NCBI GenBank assembly: GCA_964408455.1 | Contig: CAYOZN010000009.1 | Span: 118,586 to 182,585 of the forward strand | Length of the DNA: 64,000 nt | Direction of reading: 5' to 3' | Origin: CAYOZN01 sp964408455 | Lineage (GTDB): Bacteria > Planctomycetota > Phycisphaerae > UBA1845 > UTPLA1 | In this document: positions 9,802-18,841 of the stretch, in pieces | How the letters are laid out: every line of letters begins with the position of its first letter | Numbering within the stretch: position 1 is the stretch's first letter | Made by a program: the position numbers and the translations under genes | Notes under the pieces: model-generated | Told to the model about the DNA's origin: nothing | The model's input: the letters and a program-made list of their open reading frames with translations, nothing else | The model's database searches: none

Positions 9802-11205
9802 ATGACACACGCAAAAGTCACTACCGCGATCATGGTCGCCCTGATGGCGACTCCCGCATTTGCGGCCCACGTGCGGACCACCGATCCCGGCGACAGTGCA
9901 CAGCCCGTTATCGTCAAGCTCGACAAGAGCGCGGCCAAGGCCGATGCCGTCGTCGTCGAAGCGCCCGGCAGCGAAAAAATCATGATCGTCGAGACGGCCG
10001 ATCCCGCCGACGGCAAGCAGAAGCGCATCGCCGTGCGCGCCGAGACCCGGGATATCGAGCCGGGCGGTCCCTGGCTCGGCATTCAGTTCGGCCCCGTGAC
10101 CAGGCCGCTGGCCACCCAGCTCAACATGGCCGACACCGACGGGCAGATGGTCCTCAACGTTGCCGAAAACTCACCCGCCGATCGCGCCGGTCTGCTCCAG
10201 TACGACGTCATCCTCAACATCGACGGCCAGAAGATCACATCCGATCTCACCGCCTTTCTCGATATCGTCCGCGGTTTCAAGCCCGACGAGGCGCACACCT
10301 TTACCGTGGTTCGTGGCGGCGAGGACCTTCAGATCAACATCGTCGTCGGCACCCGGCCCGAAGACTGGTCCAGCACGAAGTACAAATACGAGACCGACAT
10401 GGAGGCCGGCCCCTTCCAGGGTCGCGTAATGCGCCGCGGCGGCCTGCTCCAGAAGGATGATCAGGGCAACTGGACCTTCAACCAGTTGGGCGACGACGAT
10501 GACATGCCCGACGTATGGTCCCTGTTGCCCGATTCCGATCACGCCTTCACCTGGCAGGCCCATCCCGGACACGGCAATCAATTTCAGTTCTTCAACCGGA
10601 AGGGCCTGAACGTCAAAGTCGAGCGCAACGACGACGGCAGCTACACCGTCACCCGCACCGAAATGGAAGATGGCGACGAGAAGACCACCACCGAAACCTT
10701 TGCCAACGAGGCCGAATTCAAGGCGAAGTATCCCGACGGCGTCGTCGAGGGTGGACCGAACATGCTCTTCCACATGCAGCCATTCGATCCCAACGATCCC
10801 AAGGCCCCGCGGATGTTCCAATTCCGCATTCCCGGCCCCGGCGACAATTTTGCCCTGGACATCGATCTTGGCGCCGACGTTGAAGCCATGCTGAAGGAGC
10901 ATGCCAAACTCCTCGAAGAGTCCGAGGCCCTGCTCAACGGCCAGAAAATGCACCGCCTCTTCCTACGCAAGCCCGGCGCCGATGCCAGGGCCGTCGTCAT
11001 CGGCAAGGCCGCCACCAGCTTTGAAATCCAGCAGGACGGCAGCATTCGCGTCGTGACCCGCAACGCAGAAGATGAACTCGTCGAGACCTTCACCGACGGC
11101 GAGGCCCTGCGGCAGGTCCGGCCCGATCTCTCTGAACGCTACGAAAAGCTGATGGAAATTCGGCAGGACGAGATCGACAGGGCGAAGAAGCCCGCCGGTC
11201 GCTGA
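9802..11205 (+). CDS. exported PDZ-domain protein
   Basis: 467 residues from ATG 9802 (AGGAG nine bases upstream). It has a signal peptide (MTHAKVTTAIMVALMATPAFAA, cleavage after AFA). One PDZ domain lies at about residues 90-195: GPWLGIQFGPV, then ENSPADRAGLLQYDVILNIDGQKI, then the AHTFTVVRGGEDLQI strand. No trypsin-like protease domain precedes it, so it is not DegP/HtrA itself. The remainder is a repetitive region rich in Asp, Glu and Phe with two similar segments (about 265-300 and 410-440: VKVERNDDGSYTVTR / FEIQQDGSIRVVTRN). It probably acts in envelope quality control, possibly with the upstream sigma/anti-sigma pair. Confidence 0.75.
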   Translation: MTHAKVTTAIMVALMATPAFAAHVRTTDPGDSAQPVIVKLDKSAAKADAVVVEAPGSEKIMIVETADPADGKQKRIAVRAETRDIEPGGPWLGIQFGPVTRPLATQLNMADTDGQMVLNVAENSPADRAGLLQYDVILNIDGQKITSDLTAFLDIVRGFKPDEAHTFTVVRGGEDLQINIVVGTRPEDWSSTKYKYETDMEAGPFQGRVMRRGGLLQKDDQGNWTFNQLGDDDDMPDVWSLLPDSDHAFTWQAHPGHGNQFQFFNRKGLNVKVERNDDGSYTVTRTEMEDGDEKTTTETFANEAEFKAKYPDGVVEGGPNMLFHMQPFDPNDPKAPRMFQFRIPGPGDNFALDIDLGADVEAMLKEHAKLLEESEALLNGQKMHRLFLRKPGADARAVVIGKAATSFEIQQDGSIRVVTRNAEDELVETFTDGEALRQVRPDLSERYEKLMEIRQDEIDRAKKPAGR

Positions 11206-11338
11206 CACCCGAACAATGCGTGCCGCGGTCACGACATTGGGCGGGCCGCGGCACGATCCTCAATACACCCACTCCACCCCCGTCTATCGATCGTCGTGCC
11301 GCCCCCATCAGACTGCGGCACAATGGCGATGGACAGAC

Positions 11339-11403
11339 GCAGCCGCTCTCCGGGATCGGTCCCATTCGGGCGACCGGTCCTGGAAAGCGGCTGCGTTTTT
11401 TTC
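11339..11403 (+). terminator. intrinsic terminator
   Basis: GCAGCCGCT (11339-11347) pairs perfectly with AGCGGCTGC (11386-11394), with an inner GGGATCGGTC/GACCGGTCCT stem, and is followed by GTTTTTTTC. It probably ends the sigma/anti-sigma/PDZ transcript. Confidence 0.75.
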
Positions 11404-11432
11404 TTGTTATTGTCTGATCTTGAGAGTGCGCG

Positions 11433-13541
11433 TCACGGACTCACGGGATCGGCCGGGACTTCAACCACCGCCGAAGCCGCGCCGCCGGGCGCCGCCACCG
11501 TTCGAAGTTGCGGCACGTCCGCCAGAAAGCGCCCCTCGTACGGCTGCCGCGGCTCCGAGCTGCGCCGCCATTCGGGAAGCGACCACACCGGATCCGCATC
11601 CCGCACAGATGTCGCCAGTGTGGCATCGTCGCCCGCGTCCCAGGGATTGCCCGTCGCGCTGCCATGCTCGACCTCGCCCAGAACACGCCACGGATGCGCC
11701 GTCGCGACAGAATCCAGCGGACCCGCGCCCGAGACCGTCGCCGGCAGCGGCACCATCAGCCCGCCCCCGCGCGTCGGATCGATCGTCGCCACCGGCCGAA
11801 TCCCGCGCCACTCTTCACCGGCCGTTTTCGCGGCAACACTCGAAGCGCCGGCGGACACCTCCAGATCGTCAAACGATACCGGCTCGGTCTCTGCGCCCGG
11901 CTGCGGGTGATGGATGACGCGCGTTCGCTGCGGTTCCTCCACCGCCGGCCCGCGTCGAACTGCCCGGCGAACGACCTGATCGTTCGCGGGCTCCCGGTCG
12001 GCGATCGTCGATACGGGCGAACCTGCGTCGTCCTCACTCGCATCAATCACGGGCGGTATGCTCGCATCCTGCGACAGCGCCTCCGCGGCGTCCCTGCTGC
12101 CATCCTGTGGAAAACCGGCGGGGGCGCCGCTTTTCCACACCAGCGTGGTGTCCGCCTCGGGCATCCGCGCGATGGCCGTCGCAAACGGCACCACCGGCGG
12201 GATGTCAAACTCTGATGCATCGCGCGGCGCATCCGCGTCATGGCGATCTGCAACCGCAAACTCGTCCGCGAAGATGTCGCCCACATCGAGCGCGGCCGGC
12301 GGAATGTCGTGCGTGTCGTGACCGAATGGATCGGCGAACGCTTCTTCGCGCTCGCAGTCTGCCTGCATGCGCTTGCCGGCCGGGCTGGCTGCACCAGCGA
12401 CTGGTGCGATGGCAACGCGCTCGTTCGCTTCGCGCCGCAGGGCGGCCCGGACGTAGTTCCCCGTCCGGCCGGCAAGCTGACGCACTGCATCACGCGCCGA
12501 CTGCCAGATCGATGTCACTTGCTCCAGCGTAAGCACCGGTTCCGCCGCAGTCGCTCCGGCCACATCATCTTCGAAGGCGGCAGCGTCTTCGGTTACGTCG
12601 TCGCGAGCAGTTTCGAGGCTCAGCGCGACCGCGACTACCGTCGGCTCCGCCCAGGGCGATTCGATTTCGTCGTTCGCATCGAACAGCGGATGCACCGCGT
12701 CGCCTTCTTCGTCGAAGTTCATCGCCGTCATCTCGGGCTGCGCCTCGCCGATCACGCGCATGGCGTGCGAGTAGGCCACACCCAGGTTACCCGCCAGATC
12801 GACGGCTTCGACGCGAATCGTGAACTCGTGACCCGCGAACTCATCGGGTATGACGAAGGATATCTCGCCTTCCGGCTCCAGGCCGCCGCGCAACTCGATG
12901 CACTCCTGCTGTTCGGCCGTCAAGTCGAGCAGGGCGCCGATGCGAACCTGACCCGCCACCAGGTGATAGTCGTCGGCATGCCACGCAATGTTCATCTCGT
13001 CGCCGCGCGCATACCATTGCTGTTCCGGCCGCACCCTGACCGACACCTCGGGCAGCGTGGTATCGACGTGATACACGCGCTGGACGCGGGCCTCGCCCGG
13101 CTGTTGCAGCTCGCGGTCGATCTGCACGAACCGCACGCCAAAATCACCATCGCGCGGCGCGCGGAAGGGGAAAAGCTTCTGGCCGCGCTCGAACGTGCCC
13201 GCCTTGTTCCAGTGAAAACCGTTGTTGTCGGTCCACCACAGCGCGAGCGTCTGCGCATCGTCGATGCCGTCGGCTACCGGCCGCCGGATGATCACCAGCG
13301 TGCGATTGGTAAAGTAGTGCAGCGGATCGCCGGGCTGTGTCCGGGGCAGCGGCTGCGGCTCGTACTCCGCGGCGAACAGCTCGGTACGCTGCCGGGACTC
13401 GTCGGCCGGCTGCGCCAGGCTGCTGCGTGCCTTATCACTGACACTCGCCTGCGGCGTGACCGGCGAACCGCTCTGGCTGCATGCGGCCACCGTGAGAAGA
13501 AGTGCCAACGTCGCCGGCATCATCCGTGAAACGTGGGTCAT
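11433..13541 (-). CDS. large lipoprotein, unknown function
   Basis: 702 residues from ATG 13541, which has AAGGA about nine bases upstream. The N-terminus has a lipobox (LALLLTVAACS, Cys about residue 20), so it is probably anchored in a membrane by lipid. Residues about 60-280 form beta-rich modules (LVIIRRPVADG...LALWWTDNNGFHWNKAG...FPFRAPRDGDFGVRFVQID; later WHADDYHL, FTIRVEAVDLAGNLG), of the type seen in planctomycete surface proteins. The C-terminal 400 residues are low complexity, rich in Asp, Glu, Pro and Ala, and probably disordered. I do not recognise a named family. It is alone on its strand. Confidence 0.7.
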   Translation of the reverse strand: MTHVSRMMPATLALLLTVAACSQSGSPVTPQASVSDKARSSLAQPADESRQRTELFAAEYEPQPLPRTQPGDPLHYFTNRTLVIIRRPVADGIDDAQTLALWWTDNNGFHWNKAGTFERGQKLFPFRAPRDGDFGVRFVQIDRELQQPGEARVQRVYHVDTTLPEVSVRVRPEQQWYARGDEMNIAWHADDYHLVAGQVRIGALLDLTAEQQECIELRGGLEPEGEISFVIPDEFAGHEFTIRVEAVDLAGNLGVAYSHAMRVIGEAQPEMTAMNFDEEGDAVHPLFDANDEIESPWAEPTVVAVALSLETARDDVTEDAAAFEDDVAGATAAEPVLTLEQVTSIWQSARDAVRQLAGRTGNYVRAALRREANERVAIAPVAGAASPAGKRMQADCEREEAFADPFGHDTHDIPPAALDVGDIFADEFAVADRHDADAPRDASEFDIPPVVPFATAIARMPEADTTLVWKSGAPAGFPQDGSRDAAEALSQDASIPPVIDASEDDAGSPVSTIADREPANDQVVRRAVRRGPAVEEPQRTRVIHHPQPGAETEPVSFDDLEVSAGASSVAAKTAGEEWRGIRPVATIDPTRGGGLMVPLPATVSGAGPLDSVATAHPWRVLGEVEHGSATGNPWDAGDDATLATSVRDADPVWSLPEWRRSSEPRQPYEGRFLADVPQLRTVAAPGGAASAVVEVPADPVSP

Positions 13542-13855
13542 GTTGTTGCATCCTTGCAAGAACGGCTTTCCTGATGTGTCGAGTGTATCCGCGCCGGCGT
13601 CCGACGCAACCGCCGGCCATCCTGCTTCGCGCATCCGCGCCGAGGCCGGCGCGACCGTCCGAATATCGTCGCGACCGCGCCCGGCGCTGGAGAACGGCCT
13701 CTCAGCTTTTTCCCGGCCGAATCGCCCGCCTTCTCAATACAGAAAAACAGCCAATCCCGCGCGCACAATGTGTTTGCGAGCCCCCCGCCAGACCCGCCCA
13801 CCAATGGCCAGTCTGAAAGCTGCCGCCCGCGTACCAGTGCTGCCAGTGCCCAACA
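13542..13855. other. intergenic region, no gene seen
   Basis: 314 bases between the lipoprotein start and the purQ stop (both minus strand). It must hold the lipoprotein promoter. No convincing hairpin, repeat or small gene was found. Confidence 0.4.
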
Positions 13856-14641
13856 TCACCGAAGCGCCGCCACGGCATTGGCAAAGACCCGCAGCCCATC
13901 CCCCGGCTCAAGATCGGCCGCCGTAGCACTGAAAACACGGTTTTCGGTTGGATGCTGCACCGCCGCCAGGTACCGTTCAGGATGGGGCATCAGCCCGAAC
14001 ACACGGCCGGTCCCGTCCACCAGGCCCGCGGCGTTTTCCATGCTGCCGTTGGGATTATCGGGAAAGGCCGTCGCGGCCCCGTCCGCCGCCACGTATCGCA
14101 GGGCGATCCGACCGGCCGCCGCCAATTCCGCAGCGCCGGCCTCCCCTCCGGCTACGACCAACTTGCCTTCGCCATGGGCCACGGGCAGGTAATATCGCTC
14201 GTCCTTTCGCAGGAACGGGCAGCCGTCGATCTCCGCCCGCAGATGCACCCAGCGGTCCTCGTACCGCCCCGAGTCGTTCAGTGTCAGTGTGACCGGCCGC
14301 GGAAAGTCGCGTCCGGGCACCAGCCCCAGCCTGACCAGCACCTGGAATCCGTTGCAGATTCCGAGGATAAGCCCGCCGCGATCCATAAACCCGCGAAGCG
14401 CATCGCCAAGATGATGCTCGAGCTGATTGGCCAGGATCTTTCCGCTCGCGATATCGTCGCCGTAGCTGAAGCCGCCGGGCACGGTAATGATCTGAAAAGC
14501 GTCCAGCCGTGAAGGCTGTTCGATGATCCGGCGGACGTGAATGCGCTCGGCCGCGGCCCCGGCGGACTCCCACGCGAACTGCGTCTCTTCGTCGCAGTTG
14601 ATTCCGGCCGCTCGCATCACCAGCACGCGGGGAGTCGCCAT
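13856..14641 (-). CDS. purQ: phosphoribosylformylglycinamidine synthase subunit PurQ
   Basis: 261 residues from ATG 14641. It is the glutaminase subunit that supplies ammonia to PurL in step four of purine synthesis. The class I glutamine amidotransferase triad is visible: Cys in GLILGICNGFQ, and His and Glu in GLMPHPER. The N-terminal RAAGINCDEE and PGGFSYGDDI motifs are typical of PurQ. The length fits the longer, ~260-residue PurQ form that works with small PurL plus PurS. Neither purL nor purS is in the window. The gene is divergent from the ABC importer cluster, 61 bases away. Confidence 0.92.
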   Translation of the reverse strand: MATPRVLVMRAAGINCDEETQFAWESAGAAAERIHVRRIIEQPSRLDAFQIITVPGGFSYGDDIASGKILANQLEHHLGDALRGFMDRGGLILGICNGFQVLVRLGLVPGRDFPRPVTLTLNDSGRYEDRWVHLRAEIDGCPFLRKDERYYLPVAHGEGKLVVAGGEAGAAELAAAGRIALRYVAADGAATAFPDNPNGSMENAAGLVDGTGRVFGLMPHPERYLAAVQHPTENRVFSATAADLEPGDGLRVFANAVAALR

Positions 14642-14702
14642 GGGGCCACATTCTAGCGCCGCCGATTTTGACGGCAACGGCGGGCCTCTCGACAATCCGT
14701 GC

Positions 14703-15611
14703 ATGACGTGGAATCTTCCCTGCCGCCGGTCCGCGCGACACCTCGCCGCCATCGCGCTGTGCTGCGTCGCGGGCTGCGATCCGCCGCCGCCGCCCAGGCC
14801 CACGTCGCACACGGCCCAGCCGCAGCGCATCGTCTCCATCGCGCCGAATGCCACCGAGATCGTCGCACTGCTCGGCGCCGGCGACCGGCTCGTCGGTGTA
14901 TGTGACTTCTGCGTGTGGCCGGCGGAGATCGCCGCCGTCCCGCGCGTCGGGGGATTCATCGACCCCAGTCTCGAGCGCATACTGCACCTGGAGCCCGACC
15001 TGCTGATCCTGCGCGGCGACAACCCGGAAATCGAGCGGCTGTGCCGCAATAATGGCATTCGCCTGTTTCGCGATCCCACCGAGTCCTTCGACGACATTCC
15101 CGCCACCGTCCGGCTGCTCGGCGATCTGCTCGGCCGCCGCGACGAGGCCGAGCGCATCGTGGCCGATATGGACCAGGCCCTCGCCCGCGTCGAACGCGCC
15201 GTCGCCGGCCGGCCGCGGCCGCGCGTCTTCTTCTGCATTGCCCGCAAGCCCGATTCCCTGGCCAATGTCACCACCGCCGGGCGCGATACGTTCGTCGACG
15301 AGCTCATCCGGCGGGCCGGCGGCGAGAACATCTTCGGCGCGTCCGACGTGCCCTATCCGCAGCTCAGCCTCGAGGAAATATTGAAGCGTCAACCCGATGT
15401 CATCATCGAGGCCATGGAATCGCAGGATGTCGCGCCGGCCACGCGCGAGCGGATCGCCAACCAGTGGAAGTCGCTGGGCGATCTCCCCGCCAGCCGCCAC
15501 GGCCGCGTACACGTCCTCACCGAAAACTTCCTGTTGATTCCCTCCCCGCGCATCGTGCACTCCGTCAGGCTGCTCGCCCGTCTTTTCCACCCGGAGGCAC
15601 AGCTTGACTGA
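14703..15611 (+). CDS. BtuF-like substrate-binding lipoprotein of ABC importer
   Basis: 302 residues from ATG 14703. The lipobox LCCVAGC (Cys about residue 25) marks a lipid-anchored receptor. The helical-backbone metal-receptor fold is evident from PQRIVSIAPNATEIVALLGAGDRLVGV, EPDLLILRGDN and QPDVIIEAM. It is the receptor of the BtuCDF/FecBCD class, which bind cobalamin, heme or ferric siderophores. It overlaps the ATPase gene by 8 bases and forms an operon with 15604 and 16416. No B12 riboswitch fits into the 61-base divergent gap, so the ligand is not settled. Confidence 0.88.
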   Translation: MTWNLPCRRSARHLAAIALCCVAGCDPPPPPRPTSHTAQPQRIVSIAPNATEIVALLGAGDRLVGVCDFCVWPAEIAAVPRVGGFIDPSLERILHLEPDLLILRGDNPEIERLCRNNGIRLFRDPTESFDDIPATVRLLGDLLGRRDEAERIVADMDQALARVERAVAGRPRPRVFFCIARKPDSLANVTTAGRDTFVDELIRRAGGENIFGASDVPYPQLSLEEILKRQPDVIIEAMESQDVAPATRERIANQWKSLGDLPASRHGRVHVLTENFLLIPSPRIVHSVRLLARLFHPEAQLD

Positions 15612-16419
15612 TCGCTCCCCCCTGCTTGCGATTCGCCGGCTCCGTTTCGGCTTCGCCCGCCGTGCCGATTTCCTCGGGCCGATGGATCTCGATCTGCATC
15701 GCAATCAATGCTGCGGCATCATCGGTCCCAATGGCGCCGGCAAGAGCACCCTGCTGCGTCTTCTCGCCGGCCTTGTTCGGCCCACTGCCGGCGACGTCAT
15801 TCTGGACGGTCGCCCGCTCGCCGATATGCCTGCGGCGCAGCGTGCGAGGCGCATCGCCTATCTCCCGCAAAACCTCCCCGACGATCTGCCCCTGACCGCT
15901 GGCGAAGTCGTCCTGATGGGCCGCTATCCCCATCGCCGTTTCGGCTTGTTCGAGGATGCCGCCGACGAGCGCATCGCCGACGATTGCCTCCGCACAACCG
16001 AGACCTTCGAATTCAAGCACCGCCCGATGTCGACTCTCTCCGGCGGCGAGGCGCAGCGCGTGCACCTGGCCGCCGCCCTGGCCCAGCAGCCAGCCATCCT
16101 GCTGCTCGACGAGCCCACGGCCGCCCTGGACCTGTACCACCAGATCGGAATCTTCCAGACCCTCCGCCGACTGGCCGTCGAACAGTCGCTGCTCATTGTT
16201 GCCGTGACGCACGACTTGAACCTGGCCGCCCGCTTCTGCGATCGCGTCGTGCTGCTGGATGGGGGCCGGTTGACGGCCGCGGGCCCCACGCAGGACGTGC
16301 TGCGGCCCGCCGTGCTCGAGCCGGTCTATCGCGTCGAGCTCCGCACGATCGAGGTCGACGGCGAAGTGCGCATCGTGCCCGGTCGCGCCAGGCCCCCGGG
16401 GGGAGACGCCCGCCCATGA
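15604..16419 (+). CDS. ABC transporter ATP-binding protein, BtuD/FecE type
   Basis: 271 residues from TTG 15604. Walker A is GPNGAGKST (41-49), the Q-loop LPQN ends near 90, the signature is LSGGE (145-149), Walker B with the catalytic Glu is LLLDE (166-170), and the H-loop His is near 203. All are intact, so it should be an active ATPase driving the importer. The upstream gene overlaps by 8 bases and the permease gene downstream overlaps by 4 (ATGA), indicating translational coupling in one operon. Confidence 0.93.
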   Translation: MTDRSPLLAIRRLRFGFARRADFLGPMDLDLHRNQCCGIIGPNGAGKSTLLRLLAGLVRPTAGDVILDGRPLADMPAAQRARRIAYLPQNLPDDLPLTAGEVVLMGRYPHRRFGLFEDAADERIADDCLRTTETFEFKHRPMSTLSGGEAQRVHLAAALAQQPAILLLDEPTAALDLYHQIGIFQTLRRLAVEQSLLIVAVTHDLNLAARFCDRVVLLDGGRLTAAGPTQDVLRPAVLEPVYRVELRTIEVDGEVRIVPGRARPPGGDARP

Positions 16420-17462
16420 CGCCGCTGAACAGGCCCCGATTCTTCGCCGTCCTTGCCGGTTGTGCCATACTTCTGGCACTCGTCCTGGTGATCAGCCCCG
16501 GCATCGGCGCCACCGCCGGCACCGGCATCCTCGACGCATGGCGCGCATGGTGGCATGGCGATTACGACTCCTTCGCCTACCGTGCCGGCTTCACTTTGCG
16601 CCTGCCCGGCACCCTCCTGGCCATTCAGGCCGGCATCACGCTGGGTCTCTGCGGCGCCGTGTTTCAGACGCTGTTTCGCAACCCGCTGGCAACGCCCTAC
16701 ACCCTCGGCATCAGCAGCGGCGGAGCGCTCGGCGCACTGATTGCCATCAAGTTCAACATCGCCGCCAGCCTCTGGGGTGTCTCCGCCGTGTCACTATGCG
16801 CCTTCGCCGGCGCAATGCTGATCGTCGCCCTCGTGTTTCTGTTCACCCGCGGCGCACGCAGGCTTGGTACGGCCGAACTGCTCCTGGCCGGCGTCACGCT
16901 CGGTATGTTCTGCTCCGCCATGATGATGCTGATCACTTACCTGTCCGACGTCCGGCAGACGTTCACCATCGTCCGCTGGATGATGGGCAGCCTCCAGGCC
17001 GTTGGCACCGCACAGACCACACCAAGCTGGCTGTTGCTGGTGCCGTCCTGGCTGGTCCTGCTCTACCACGCCCGGGCGCTGAATCAATACATGGTCGGTG
17101 ACGAACTTGCAGAGTCGCGCGGCGTCAGTGTGGCAAGACTACAGGCCACGAGCATCCTCTTTGCCTCTCTCGCCGTTGCCGCCGTCGTCGCCGTCTGCGG
17201 CCCGATCGGATTCGTTGGTCTCGTCGTACCGCAAATGACCGCCCTCGTCGTCGGACGCGACTGCCGCATCCTGCTCCCCGCCTCGGCCATCATGGGAGGC
17301 GTGTTCCTCGCCGTCTGCCACTGGATCTCCGATATCGCACTCCGCCTGGTTGGCATGCTCTCGGCCCGCGATATTGGCAGTGCCAGCCTGCCCATCGGCG
17401 TCGTGACCGCCGTGGTCGGCGTGCCTATCTTTCTCGTGTTGCTGCATCGCCGCGCAAGATGA
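16416..17462 (+). CDS. FecCD/BtuC-type ABC importer permease
   Basis: 348 residues, about ten transmembrane helices. Family signatures include LRLPGTLLAIQAG, GAVFQTLFRNPLATPYTLGISSGG (the conserved FRNPLA-P segment that contacts the ATPase), GTAELLLAGVTLG and GPIGFVGLVVPQM. It is the membrane channel of a cobalamin/siderophore/heme-type importer and pairs with the receptor at 14703 and the ATPase at 15604. The start overlaps the ATPase stop by four bases. Confidence 0.93.
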   Translation: MTPLNRPRFFAVLAGCAILLALVLVISPGIGATAGTGILDAWRAWWHGDYDSFAYRAGFTLRLPGTLLAIQAGITLGLCGAVFQTLFRNPLATPYTLGISSGGALGALIAIKFNIAASLWGVSAVSLCAFAGAMLIVALVFLFTRGARRLGTAELLLAGVTLGMFCSAMMMLITYLSDVRQTFTIVRWMMGSLQAVGTAQTTPSWLLLVPSWLVLLYHARALNQYMVGDELAESRGVSVARLQATSILFASLAVAAVVAVCGPIGFVGLVVPQMTALVVGRDCRILLPASAIMGGVFLAVCHWISDIALRLVGMLSARDIGSASLPIGVVTAVVGVPIFLVLLHRRAR

Positions 17463-17646
17463 TCGCCGCGAGCGATCGGCCTTAATCTTCAACGGCCGCG
17501 CCTCATTACCGCCTCTCCGCGTGAGAGATGCCGCAATCGTTGCCCGTGCCCCGCCATTCAGGTAGGCTAACTCGAGAGCCGAAGTCAAAAACCTGTGACA
17601 GGCCGCCAATTCCGGCGATGCCCGCAGAAAAAGGTACTCCGACCAC

Positions 17647-18345
17647 GTGACCCGCGTTTCGTCCACCCGGCCAATCCTGCTTCAGCTCAAAGTTGCCGCC
17701 TTTGTCCTCGTCGCCGTCGGGCTGGTCATCGGCGTGCCGGTCTATCAACGCTATTACGGCGAGCCCAACCGGTTCGCCGTCGTTCAGGACGGCGTGTTGC
17801 TTCGCAGCGCCCAGCCCAAGCTCGGTGAGATCGACCACTTGATCGACGAAGTCGGCGTGCGCACCATCATCATGGCACGCGAGTCCGCCAGCCAGCGCGT
17901 GGAGGACGAGCCCGACTACGCCCGCTCGCGCGGCGTGCGCGTCGTCCACCTCCCGATCGAGAGCCGAAAGCCCGTACCCGATGAATACATCCGCGCCTTC
18001 TTCAAAATAGTTGACGATCCGGCCAATCACCCCGTCCTGGTGCATTGCTCCGCCGGCCGACACCGCACCGGCCTGCTCTGCGGGCTGTATCGCGTCGAGC
18101 GGCAGGGCTGGTCCGTCGAGCGGGCCGCCGAGGAAATGCTCTCATTCGATCCGGACATGGCGCCCGATCGAGAGGTGTTGCAGCAGCTTCGCGCCCACAC
18201 CCCCGGACGCTTTACGCGACGCGAACCGACGTCGGCTAATAAACCCCAAAGGCATAACGGCGCCGCAACGCCGTCGTCCGAACAGGATCAACCCGAGCTT
18301 GCCGACGCCGACGCGCCGGCCGCTGCCGGGGAGGGCGGTCCATGA
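17647..18345 (+). CDS. membrane-anchored dual-specificity/tyrosine phosphatase
   Basis: 232 residues from GTG 17647. An N-terminal transmembrane helix (about 12-33) is followed by a phosphatase domain of about 150 residues. The P-loop is HCSAGRHRTG (CX5R with Cys and Arg intact) and the substrate-side segment LLRSAQP...VRTIIMAR resembles DSP/rhodanese-like (DUF442 neighbour) phosphatases. The last ~45 residues are low complexity. Its stop overlaps the start of the LAB_N gene by four bases (ATGA), so the two are probably co-translated. The substrate is unknown; a phosphorylated lipid or protein at the membrane is possible. Confidence 0.8.
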   Translation: MTRVSSTRPILLQLKVAAFVLVAVGLVIGVPVYQRYYGEPNRFAVVQDGVLLRSAQPKLGEIDHLIDEVGVRTIIMARESASQRVEDEPDYARSRGVRVVHLPIESRKPVPDEYIRAFFKIVDDPANHPVLVHCSAGRHRTGLLCGLYRVERQGWSVERAAEEMLSFDPDMAPDREVLQQLRAHTPGRFTRREPTSANKPQRHNGAATPSSEQDQPELADADAPAAAGEGGP

Positions 18346-18785
18346 GCATCAGTGCCGATCCCAATTCACCGGTGAATGTCGCGGCCGGCTCACCCATCGA
18401 CTGGCAGGAGCTGGTGCACATCCTGACGGAAGGTCGCATATCGCCGCTCTGGCTGGGCATCGGCCTCGGTGCTCAGGCCCTGATCCTCGGCTGTCTCGTC
18501 GTGCAATGGTGGCTCACGCGGCGCGAGAAGCGCGTGCTCGTGCCGCAAAGTCTCGTCTATGTCGCGATCATCGCGACAGTGCTGCTGCTCATTTACGCCT
18601 CGCTGCGGCACGATCTGGTCTTCGTCGTCGGGCAGATCATCAACATGATCATCGGCCTGCGGACGCTCGATCTCTTGCAGCGACTCAGCCAGGATAGCCG
18701 CCCGCGCGTGCCCGGCTTTCCCATCGTCGAGCCCGACTCGGCCGATGCCATTTCCCTGCCGCCCGAGCCCAGCCGCACCAAGTAA
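18342..18785 (+). CDS. lipid A biosynthesis N-terminal (LAB_N) domain membrane protein
   Basis: 147 residues with three transmembrane helices. The pattern LGAQALILGCLVVQWWLTRREKRVLVPQSLVYVAIIATVLLLIYASLRHDLVFVVGQ, read at its key residues (Gln-Trp pair, Pro after the basic stretch, Tyr-Ala, Asp-Val-GQ), matches the LAB_N domain found fused to LpxB or standing alone next to polyprenyl-phosphate sugar transferases. Alone it is thought to act in membrane sugar-lipid handling. Here it is coupled to a phosphatase instead of a glycosyltransferase, which is unusual. Confidence 0.75.
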   Translation: MSISADPNSPVNVAAGSPIDWQELVHILTEGRISPLWLGIGLGAQALILGCLVVQWWLTRREKRVLVPQSLVYVAIIATVLLLIYASLRHDLVFVVGQIINMIIGLRTLDLLQRLSQDSRPRVPGFPIVEPDSADAISLPPEPSRTK

Positions 18786-18841
18786 GAAGCGCAGCCGGCC
18801 AAAAGCGCCCGCCGTCCTCGCCTCTCACCGAGCCCGACAGC

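Noticed and set aside
14642..14702. Cobalamin riboswitch before the BtuF-like gene
   Set aside because: Only 61 bases separate it from divergent purQ, too short for the element, and no B12-box was seen.
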